The position numbers and the translations under genes were made by a program. The notes beneath the pieces were generated by a model that searched no databases, had not been told where the DNA came from, and worked only from the letters and a program-made list of their open reading frames with translations. A DNA stretch of 5,447 nucleotides from Cellvibrionales bacterium. GTDB taxonomy: Bacteria; Pseudomonadota; Gammaproteobacteria; Pseudomonadales; JAHEGP01. Location: positions 1 to 5,447 of the forward strand of contig JAHEGP010000208.1 of NCBI GenBank assembly GCA_024645065.1, written 5' to 3'. The stretch's first letter is position 1. Each line of letters starts with the position of its first letter. Positions 1-5,101 of the stretch are shown piece by piece.

Positions 1-189
1 ATATAGAATCATCCTGGCAACATGTCAGGGTGTGCTGCTGTCACTCGAATCAAGGTGCAGGCATTATTAACCTTCAACTGCCTGCTCGCCGGATTCAGTG
101 CATATTTTACGGCAAGCTGATCGCTCTCAGACACAAGCTGGCCTATGCTGGATGACAGTTGTCAGCTTTTAAAAAGGGAAACACTGAAT
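1..189. other. Leader region upstream of the lipoprotein operon, no gene found
   Basis: I see no supportable coding region here. The stretch is more AT-rich than the genes that follow and presumably holds the operon promoter. A TATTTT at about 103-108 could be a -10 box, but I find no convincing -35 partner at 16-18 bp. A short inverted repeat CCTG...CAGG (13-16/26-29) lacks a T-run and is not a credible terminator. A 12-nt palindrome TGACA-GT-TGTCA lies at 153-164, just before the ribosome binding site of the first gene. It could be an operator or a small 5'-UTR hairpin, but this is speculative. Confidence 0.4.
174..179 (+). promoter_or_regulatory. Ribosome binding site fixing the start of the first LPP20 gene
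   Basis: AAGGGA lies 10 nt before the ATG at 190. A longer reading from ATG 145 is open, but it has no SD and would place a polar 15-residue extension in front of a textbook lipoprotein signal peptide. The 190 start is therefore preferred. Confidence 0.6.
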
Positions 190-741
190 ATGGCAAAAAT
201 GATTCAACTGGGCACGGTTCTGCTGCTCGTAATAGGCCTTGCCGGTTGCTCTGGCAACACTCAAATCGAAAGTGATTTAAGCATCAAGGGTGCACCCGAC
301 TGGGTCAATGAAGGCACCCAGGCGGTAAAAAACAAGGATGGTCGGCTGATCCACGGACGCGGTGAGGCGGCGTCAATGGGCGATGCATCTTTGCAAAAGG
401 CGACCGCTGACAATCGCGCCCGGGCTGAAATCGCCCGGGTACTATCGACCATCATGCAGGACACCTTGGCGGATTATAGTTCGAGTAGCGCCGGGGAGGC
501 CGACGGCAGCGTTGCGCGGGAAATCTCCAGCAGCACACGTCTGGCACTCAGTGGCACCCGTATTCTGGGACACTGGAAAGACAAAAATACCGGCATCATC
601 TATGCGCTGGCAGAGCTGGATACCAAAACCCTGGACAAGTCGATCGCTACGGGCAGCAAGTTGAGTGAAAACTTCAAGCAGCAATACATTGGGCATTTAA
701 ATGCCAATTTCGATCGTTTTGTCGAGGAGGGTCAACCATGA
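190..741 (+). CDS. LPP20-family outer-membrane lipoprotein (183 aa)
   Basis: This is a predicted lipoprotein. Residues 1-19 are a signal peptide (MAK, then a hydrophobic run LLLVIG) ending in the lipobox LAGC, with the lipidated Cys at residue 20. The +2 residue is Ser, which favours outer-membrane sorting. Residues about 36-145 look like an LPP20 domain: an opening PDWV motif, an IHGRGEA-type strand, the Ala/Arg-rich helix ATADNRARAEIARVL, a Ser-rich turn, then the strands ILGHWKD and IIYALAELD. The family includes Helicobacter Lpp20 and the Vibrio flagellar lipoprotein FlgP, but no flagellar gene is visible here, so I give no symbol. It is the first gene of the operon, and its stop overlaps the next start (ATGA). 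The domain order matches the N-terminal part of the fourth operon gene, so the two are probably paralogues. Family is fairly sure; function is unknown. Confidence 0.82.
   Translation: MAKMIQLGTVLLLVIGLAGCSGNTQIESDLSIKGAPDWVNEGTQAVKNKDGRLIHGRGEAASMGDASLQKATADNRARAEIARVLSTIMQDTLADYSSSSAGEADGSVAREISSSTRLALSGTRILGHWKDKNTGIIYALAELDTKTLDKSIATGSKLSENFKQQYIGHLNANFDRFVEEGQP
725..730 (+). promoter_or_regulatory. Strong ribosome binding site for the LpoB-like gene
   Basis: A perfect AGGAGG lies 7 nt before ATG 738, inside the last codons of the preceding gene. With the ATGA stop/start overlap at 738-741, it supports both the start choice and translational coupling. Confidence 0.75.
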
Positions 742-1328
742 AATGGTCGTTGCCCCTTCTCATCCTGCCCTTGCTTCTCGGCGCCTGCAGTACTCAGGTA
801 ACCCGGATCGATCCGTCTCAAACGGTTGACCTTAGTGGGGCATGGAATGATTCTGATTCGCGTATGGTCGCCCAGGAGATGATCGAGGATGCCCTGAGTC
901 GGCCCTGGATCAGTAACTTTACCCAAAGCAATGGCCACCCACCTGCGGTTATTGTCGGCACGGTGCGCAATCTCAGCCACGAACATATCAACGTCAATAC
1001 TTTTACCGCCGATATGGAGCGATCGCTGGTCAATTCCGGTCGGGTCGAGTTTGTTGCCGCCAGTGGTGAGCGCGATGAAATCAGGGATGAGCGCATAGAC
1101 CAGGACCTCAATGCCAGGGACGATACCCGCAATGCAGCGGGGCAGGAGATTGGCGCGGACTTTATGCTCAAGGGGCAGATCAACAGCATTTTTGATACCG
1201 AGGGCAAGCAGCAGGTTCGCTACTACCAGATCGATCTCAATATGATCAGCATGGCAGACAATCGCAAAGTCTGGTTGGGACAGAAAAAAATTAAAAAGCT
1301 GGTTAAAAACGGCAGCGTGCGCCCGTAG
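738..1328 (+). CDS. LpoB-like penicillin-binding-protein activator lipoprotein (196 aa)
   Basis: This resembles LpoB (YcfM, COG3417), the outer-membrane lipoprotein that activates the peptidoglycan synthase PBP1B in E. coli. The signal peptide ends in the lipobox LGAC with Cys at residue 17 and Ser at +2. By comparison with E. coli LpoB as I remember it, the globular domain matches in order: the AVIVGTVRNLS strand (70-80) with a following NVNTFTADMERSLVNSGRVEFV helix-strand (85-106), a central linker helix, EIGADFMLKGQINS (137-150), YQIDLNMISMADNRKVW (163-179) and a Lys-rich end. E. coli LpoB has a Pro-rich linker of about 55 residues between the lipid anchor and the globular domain. Here only about 12 residues separate them, so reaching an inner-membrane synthase the same way is doubtful. 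The family call is good; the partner is an inference. Translation is coupled to the upstream LPP20 gene. Confidence 0.8.
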   Translation: MKWSLPLLILPLLLGACSTQVTRIDPSQTVDLSGAWNDSDSRMVAQEMIEDALSRPWISNFTQSNGHPPAVIVGTVRNLSHEHINVNTFTADMERSLVNSGRVEFVAASGERDEIRDERIDQDLNARDDTRNAAGQEIGADFMLKGQINSIFDTEGKQQVRYYQIDLNMISMADNRKVWLGQKKIKKLVKNGSVRP

Positions 1329-1333
1329 CTGGA

Positions 1334-2617
1334 ATGCGTTTGTCCCACGCTGCAATACTAACGATCCTGATCTCCCTGTGCGGTATGTTGGCCAGCTGCG
1401 CGGCCCACCAGCGACAGGTCAACCAGCTCGCCGATGAGTTACATGTCAGCTCACCGGAGATCACGCTAGCTGCACTCAGTCAAATGCAAGTCACTAACAG
1501 GGATCGCCCCCACTACTTGTTGAGCTTGGGAACCCTGCAACTGGTGACTGGCGACTTCAGCGCCAGCATCCGCTCCCTGCAAAATGCCAAGGGTCTTCTG
1601 GGTCCACTGCAGGCGATCAGTATCAGTGAAAACATTGCCGCGGGCACCATCAACGAAACCCTGCGGGCCTATGCGGGGACACCGGGCGAGCGGGTATTAC
1701 TGCAGGAACTATTGGCAATCAATTACCTGATGCAAGGCAACCTGGACGCTGCCCGGGTTGAGGTGCTACAGGCCGACGTGCTTATGAACCGGCTGCTGCA
1801 GGAAGACGCGGTACGGGGCCAGCTGGCCAGTGCCCGGTATGTGTCCGGCCTGGTATTTGAGCTTCTCGGTGAGTGGGATAATGCGCTGATCAGCTACCGC
1901 AAGGCGGCACAGATCATGCAGCAGCGCAACCAGCCATTGCCCGCCGCCCTGCGCCATAGCCTACTCGATATCAGCAGACGCCAGGGGGTAGAAGAGGAAC
2001 ATCAGCAATATGTTGCCAGTTTTGGGCTGGCCCCGCGCCGGCCAGCGGCGAATGAGGGAGAGCTGATTGTTTTCTATTGGGACGGAGTCGTAAGCCGTAT
2101 GCGCCAGCATTTTACTTCCGTCTACGTGCCCGACTTACAAAGCAATATCTCGCTGGCACTGCCGTATTACTCGCCCTCGAATTATCGCTTACAAGCCCTG
2201 TCAATTGATGCTGGGGGGCAAAGCCCCCGTACCGAGTTGCTGGAGGATATCGATAGCCTGGCACGGCAGGCGCTTGAAGCCAGGCAAGCCGAGATCTATG
2301 CCGCGTCACTGGCCCGTATGCTGAGTAAGCACCAGGCTGTGCGCGCGGCGCAAAAAGAGAGCCCGGCGGCTGGCCTGTTGGTCAACCTGGCGACGATCTT
2401 CAGTGAGGTGGCCGATACCCGCAGCTGGAATATGTTGCCCGCGACAATCCAGATTGCTCGCATTACTCTGCCTGCTGGACGCTATCCGGTCCGCCTACCG
2501 CAGCGCAATACCGGTCCGGCCACTGTGCTTGGGCTGGACCTTGTCGCCGGCGAAACCACCGTGGTCCTGGCGCCCCAGCTTAGCCAACGAATCTTCAGCT
2601 ACAGTGAGCAACCTTGA
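1334..2617 (+). CDS. COG3014-like TPR lipoprotein (427 aa)
   Basis: This is a large periplasm-facing lipoprotein of the uncharacterised COG3014 type, recognised from its overall pattern and its neighbours. The signal peptide ends in the lipobox LASC with Cys at residue 22 and Ala at +2. Residues about 58-195 are helical with at least three TPR-like repeats: 58-85 (LGTLQLVTGDFSASIRSLQNA), 118-148 (NYLMQGNLDAARVEVLQA) and 165-194 (SGLVFELLGEWDNALISYRK). A distinct C-terminal region begins near residue 243 with IVFYWDG and includes LALPYYSP (274-281). It ends with RSWNMLPATIQIARITLPAG (364-383, typical of the family) and a beta-rich tail. The start lies 5 nt after the LpoB-like stop and has no clear SD (only GGA touching the ATG), so translation probably depends on coupling. 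The TPR part suggests protein-protein contacts in an envelope complex; the actual role is unknown. Confidence 0.78.
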   Translation: MRLSHAAILTILISLCGMLASCAAHQRQVNQLADELHVSSPEITLAALSQMQVTNRDRPHYLLSLGTLQLVTGDFSASIRSLQNAKGLLGPLQAISISENIAAGTINETLRAYAGTPGERVLLQELLAINYLMQGNLDAARVEVLQADVLMNRLLQEDAVRGQLASARYVSGLVFELLGEWDNALISYRKAAQIMQQRNQPLPAALRHSLLDISRRQGVEEEHQQYVASFGLAPRRPAANEGELIVFYWDGVVSRMRQHFTSVYVPDLQSNISLALPYYSPSNYRLQALSIDAGGQSPRTELLEDIDSLARQALEARQAEIYAASLARMLSKHQAVRAAQKESPAAGLLVNLATIFSEVADTRSWNMLPATIQIARITLPAGRYPVRLPQRNTGPATVLGLDLVAGETTVVLAPQLSQRIFSYSEQP

Positions 2618-2619
2618 TA

Positions 2620-2624
2620 AAGGA
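2620..2624 (+). promoter_or_regulatory. Ribosome binding site deciding the start of the second LPP20 gene
   Basis: AAGGA lies 7 nt before ATG 2632. It rules against the TTG at 2614, which overlaps the preceding stop and would have this SD inside its own coding sequence. Confidence 0.65.
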
Positions 2625-2631
2625 ATTCCCT

Positions 2632-3672
2632 ATGACACTGATGCCCGGCAAAATGGCACCGCCAAAACTCACAACACTCGGGTTACAGCGCTGCAAAGTC
2701 GCCTTGTGTGGTAGCGTTTTGTTGTTACTGGGCGCCTGTAGCTCGACGCCAAAAGAGCCGGCATGGGTGGAGAATGCTTCCAGCCTCTATCCCGAGCAAA
2801 AATACCTGAGTGCGACCGGCCAGGCCGGGGAGCAATCGACAGCCGATGCGCGTGCACTGGCCAACCTGGCCCGGGTATTCGAAGTTGCCATCGCCGAGAC
2901 CAGTACTGATTTTACCGAGTCAAGGGCCGCCGGCAGCAGCATTGATAGTCGCCGCCAAACCTCGCGTTCGATTACCACCGAAGCGACACAAGTGCTGCAG
3001 GGTGCTGAAATTGTCGAACATTGGCAGGCGGAAGATGGTAGTGACTATAGCCTGGCAATTCTGGAAAAGGCGCCCGCTGCGCGGCGCTTGCGCAACAGCG
3101 TGCAGGGGGCCGATCAGCAGACCCTCGACCTGCTCCACTACGCCAGTGTCATTGCGCCCAATCCGGTGGCGGCCTTGAGTGCCCTGGAACAAGCGCGACA
3201 GATTCAACGGCGACGAGACAGTGTCAACCGCAGCCTGGCAATTGTTAGCGATCGGGGTATCAACAGCCCGCAAAGTGCGGCAGATATCGAGGCAATGATC
3301 CGTCGCGCCCTATCGACCCTCGAATTTTCAGCAGTGGCACCCCAGCCCGAAATGCACGGTGCACTGCAAGCGGCGATTGCCAGTCTGGGGATTCAGTACC
3401 AACCGGAATCCAGCTACCAGCTTTGGGGTAACCTGGATGCCGGGCCCCCGCAAAAGCTGCAAGGCTGGTATTGGTTGCGTGGCTCCATGCATCTGAGCTT
3501 GCGCAACAAGGATGGGGTAATGGCTGCTCAGCGCTGGCCAATAAAGTTGTCTGCGCTTGACGAATACCAGTTGCAGCAACGTGCCCGCGACCAGCTCAAT
3601 AACGAGATTGGGTCTCAGCTATACCAACTATTGGTATCTGCCGGGGACAGCTTTCGCCAGGATCTTGAGTAA
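2632..3672 (+). CDS. Two-part LPP20-type lipoprotein with C-terminal extension (346 aa)
   Basis: This is the last gene of the lipoprotein operon. The signal peptide is long (a polar n-region of about 22 residues, then ALCGSVLLLLGAC). The lipobox is LGAC with Cys at residue 36 and Ser at +2. Residues 43-147 repeat the LPP20 layout of the first gene: PAWV, the KYLSATGQAGE strand, the Ala-rich helix TADARALANLARVFEVAIAE, a polar Ser/Thr/Arg turn, IVEHWQAEDG and YSLAILEK. About 200 residues follow that the first gene lacks: a charged helical stretch (158-206, with QIQRRRDSVNRSL) and a C-terminal domain (about 215-340). That domain has strands LQGWYWLRGSMHLSLRNKDG (276-295) and a long final helix, reminiscent of the small alpha/beta domains in other envelope lipoproteins. 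That resemblance is only an impression. ATG 2653 is an alternative start giving a shorter n-region, but the SD favours 2632. Function is unknown, presumably structural in the same envelope complex. Confidence 0.77.
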   Translation: MTLMPGKMAPPKLTTLGLQRCKVALCGSVLLLLGACSSTPKEPAWVENASSLYPEQKYLSATGQAGEQSTADARALANLARVFEVAIAETSTDFTESRAAGSSIDSRRQTSRSITTEATQVLQGAEIVEHWQAEDGSDYSLAILEKAPAARRLRNSVQGADQQTLDLLHYASVIAPNPVAALSALEQARQIQRRRDSVNRSLAIVSDRGINSPQSAADIEAMIRRALSTLEFSAVAPQPEMHGALQAAIASLGIQYQPESSYQLWGNLDAGPPQKLQGWYWLRGSMHLSLRNKDGVMAAQRWPIKLSALDEYQLQQRARDQLNNEIGSQLYQLLVSAGDSFRQDLE

Positions 3673-3788
3673 TGGCAGCGCCAATCGCACGCAGTCGGGG
3701 TTGGCAAACCGGAGGAGACCAGCCAGGATGCGAGCTAGTACCCTTTCAGGGTGATATTGCCGTATTCAGCGGATCGGGAAGCGGTTGA
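3672..3788 (+). CDS. Possible small coupled ORF reading into the inverted-repeat element (38 aa)
   Basis: The stop of the second LPP20 gene overlaps an ATG (TAATG, with the ATG at 3672). From it an ORF of 38 codons runs to a TGA at 3786-3788. It begins MAAPIARSRGW, crosses the left end of the element at 3738 and ends with FSGSGSG. Stop/start overlaps of this kind often mark coupled genes, but no SD serves this ATG specifically, the peptide has no recognisable domain, and about half of it is encoded by element sequence. It is most likely chance, or the residue of a gene interrupted by the element. Confidence 0.12.
   Translation: MAAPIARSRGWQTGGDQPGCELVPFQGDIAVFSGSGSG
3738..3769 (+). repeat. 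Left terminal inverted repeat (P1 5' arm)
   Basis: This arm pairs with 3969-4000 in inverted orientation: 26 of 32 Watson-Crick positions, plus two G-U wobbles if transcribed on the plus strand. A small self-palindrome ACCCT-TTC-AGGGT (3740-3752) lies within this arm only. Confidence 0.75.
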
Positions 3789-3865
3789 GCGCCAGGCGTG
3801 CCTCGCCGGCAATGGCGCGTCCTTACCAAGAGGCGCAACAACGCGGGCGACCGCTTCCCGGTCCG
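3770..3865 (+). repeat. Internal hairpin P2, 18-bp stem
   Basis: CGGATCGGGAAGCGGTTG (3770-3787) pairs with CGACCGCTTCCCGGTCCG (3848-3865) over 18 positions: 16 Watson-Crick pairs and two that are G-U on the plus strand. The 60-nt interior can form further short stems, GCGCC/GGCGC (3789-3793/3832-3836) and CGCC/GGCG (3804-3807/3814-3817). The stem starts directly where the left terminal repeat ends. Confidence 0.75.
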
Positions 3866-3873
3866 CCCGGAGG

Positions 3874-3969
3874 GAGCTTACCAGATGCTCCAATCCATCG
3901 TTGCAGCCTTTGAAAAGGGCGCGCCATTTCCTGCAGGCTACGCCTTGACTTGAATCATCTGGTAAGCTC
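3874..3969 (+). repeat. Internal hairpin P3, perfect 14-bp stem
   Basis: GAGCTTACCAGATG (3874-3887) is the exact reverse complement of CATCTGGTAAGCTC (3956-3969). The 68-nt loop can add an AGCCT/AGGCT stem (3905-3909/3935-3939). P3 ends where the right terminal repeat begins, and only 8 nt (3866-3873) separate it from P2. Confidence 0.78.
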
Positions 3970-4000
3970 TGCATGCGACAATATCACCTGGAAAGAGTAC
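3969..4000 (-). repeat. Right terminal inverted repeat (P1 3' arm)
   Basis: This is the inverted partner of 3738-3769. Its outermost base, 4000, is also the last base of the TAG stop of the minus-strand CAP gene. Confidence 0.75.
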
Positions 4001-4734
4001 TAGTCGCCCTTGATACTGGAAAAGTTCTGGGTAGACTTGAACTTGTCGATGCCATGAAAGTTCTCGTCGTTGTAGTGTGACGTTCCCGCACCCATAAATG
4101 CATAGTCGGGATTCAGCAAATTTTTCCGATGCCCCTCGGATTCCATCCACTGCTTGACGACCGCACTGGCGAGCCCCAGATAGGTGTGGTTCTCGATGGG
4201 CTCGCCACGGATTTGGTAACTGAAGTAACCGCCGTTTTGCGCCGGAGAAGCGACCGGTCGGTTGGCCTCGTACTCGATCCCGAAGGAGATTGCGATATTC
4301 TCGGCGGAAGCTCCCCCCGAGGCGCCGGCCATTTCCAGTCGCCTGGCCATGGTTTCCCTGCCCTCAACCGGGCTTTTATGGTCAAAAAAATTGTATGCCG
4401 CCATATCGTCACTGTGACCCCTGGCTGCCCGCTCCAGTGCCGGGGAATGGGAAAACCGGCTGACGTTGTGTTCCTGCCGCTGGCGATTGCTCGCATAAAA
4501 AATCGCCGCGTGGAGCAGCGGGTAGTCAATGTTATCCATGTCGATTCGCTGATTGGCCAGGGGCAGTTGTTCGAAGCGCTGAAAATCGTAATTGGCGTAG
4601 TCCTCAGCCGTCCATCCCGTCGCGACGATGGGGGTTTCGACGCTGGCTGTCGGCTCGTTGCTCCAGCCTGTAACAGAGGCAGAAAGCGCGATCAAAACCA
4701 ACAAAACATGAACCCCGGCTGGTCTTTTGATCAT
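4000..4734 (-). CDS. Secreted CAP-domain (SCP/YkwD-like) protein, 244 aa
   Basis: This is a CAP superfamily protein (COG2340, YkwD-like); biochemical roles of bacterial members are mostly undefined. Residues 1 to about 25 form a Sec signal peptide (MIKRPAG, then HVLLVLIALSASV) with no lipobox Cys, so the product is periplasmic or secreted. CAP hallmarks appear in order: a helix with NRQRQEH (83-89), ALERAARGHSDDMA (99-112, His107), NFFDHKSP (115-122, His119), SAENIAIS (143-150, Glu145 of the usual GENIA motif), and VKQWMESEGHRKNLLNP (193-209, His202), followed by FMGAGTS. The His/Glu cavity residues therefore look intact. Between AENIA and VKQWM there are about 44 residues, longer than I expect for compact bacterial CAP domains. 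The start is set by AAGGAG 6 nt upstream; an in-frame ATG at 4767 has no SD and would spoil the signal peptide. The TAG stop lies inside the CTAG border of the neighbouring element. Confidence 0.88.
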   Translation of the reverse strand: MIKRPAGVHVLLVLIALSASVTGWSNEPTASVETPIVATGWTAEDYANYDFQRFEQLPLANQRIDMDNIDYPLLHAAIFYASNRQRQEHNVSRFSHSPALERAARGHSDDMAAYNFFDHKSPVEGRETMARRLEMAGASGGASAENIAISFGIEYEANRPVASPAQNGGYFSYQIRGEPIENHTYLGLASAVVKQWMESEGHRKNLLNPDYAFMGAGTSHYNDENFHGIDKFKSTQNFSSIKGD

Positions 4735-5101
4735 GGTATTCTCCTTGTGCTCGCGGCCCTTGAACAATCGGGTGACAATCCGCCTGATGGCTTACACCGA
4801 GGGACGGCGGAGTTCGTTTTGATTTCGCCATCCGCTACCCAATCGCAGCCCGGGGGCTCTTTCGATCGACCGATCGCGCCCTCGCAGGGTTATGGCATTG
4901 AGCCCGGGGGAATGGGATGTCGCCGTCGCTCGCGAGACCCGGCAGAAGATCTGTTCAGCTTGCACGGCCCTGCACGGGCAGTTTCCCTATGGCCGGAGTC
5001 CGCTGCCTGGAGTTGCCATGCGCTTCACGGGTAATTTATCTCAGCCGTGATGCACTGGGTAGCGCTGCAACCATGGGTCGGCCAGCGTGCCAGCCCCGCT
5101 G
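4735..5101. other. 367-bp gene-free region with short GC-rich palindromes
   Basis: Apart from the CAP ribosome binding site I see no gene here; the open frames are antisense or out-of-frame and lack SD and domains. It contains a 12-nt palindrome AGCCC-GG-GGGCT (4847-4858). The string AGCCCGGGGG recurs directly at 4847-4856 and 4901-4910, and two CGATCG palindromes (4863-4868 and 4871-4876) are spaced by AC. These could be regulatory sites for the CAP gene, but their distance from it (over 110 bp) and the lack of a recognised consensus leave this open. I find no clear sigma70 promoter and no hairpin-plus-T-run terminator after the small gene that ends at 5102. Confidence 0.45.
4741..4746 (-). 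promoter_or_regulatory. Ribosome binding site deciding the CAP gene start
   Basis: On the minus strand, AAGGAG lies 6 nt before the ATG at 4734. It excludes the longer reading from 4767, which would place this SD inside the coding sequence. Confidence 0.75.

Larger units (their letters stand above)
3736..4002. mobile_element. 263-bp MITE-like element with terminal inverted repeats and CTAG/TA flanks
   Basis: The left end at 3738-3769 and the right end at 3969-4000 are inverted copies of each other, with 26 of 32 bases matched (19 of the outer 22). The outer ends read GTACCCTTTC and, reversed, GTACTCTTTC; both continue to GGTGATATTG. Each end is bordered by CTAG (3735-3738 and 4000-4003), so a TA duplication (3736-3737, 4001-4002) can be drawn around a 263-bp insert. 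TA duplication with preference for CTAG is known for IS630/Tc1-mariner-type transposition. There is no transposase: the interior holds only open frames of 79 codons or fewer without SD or recognisable domains. I infer a non-autonomous (MITE-like) element mobilised in trans. It lies between the convergent lipoprotein operon and the CAP gene. It could instead be a structured intergenic repeat or RNA with no mobility; copy number in the genome would decide. Confidence 0.6.

Noticed and set aside
145..189. ATG at 145 as start of the first LPP20 gene
   Set aside because: There is no SD, and it would bury the lipoprotein signal peptide behind a polar extension. ATG 190 has AAGGGA upstream.
190..741. 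Naming the first gene flgP
   Set aside because: FlgP shares the LPP20 domain, but no flgO, flgT or other flagellar gene is present and the neighbours are LpoB-like and COG3014-like.
732..1355. 207-codon minus-strand open frame
   Set aside because: It is entirely antisense to the LpoB-like gene, which has lipobox, SD and family motifs. It is a codon-usage shadow.
3740..3752. ACCCT-TTC-AGGGT hairpin as a Rho-independent terminator of the lipoprotein operon
   Set aside because: It has only a 5-bp stem and no following T-run, and it lies inside the left terminal repeat, whose pairing with the right end is far longer.
3735..3974. 79-codon minus-strand open frame across most of the inverted-repeat element (ends YGNITLKGY)
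   Set aside because: It has no SD and no recognisable domain, and it starts and ends within the repeat arms. The open frame is readily explained by GC-rich paired arms rather than coding.
3738..4000. Integron attC site or CRISPR repeat
   Set aside because: There is no GTTRRRY core or inverse-core pair at the ends and no regularly spaced direct repeats; the arms are long terminal inverted repeats.
4129..5034. 301-codon plus-strand open frame
   Set aside because: It lies antisense to most of the CAP gene, which has clear domain motifs, signal peptide and SD on the minus strand. This frame has no SD and no domain.
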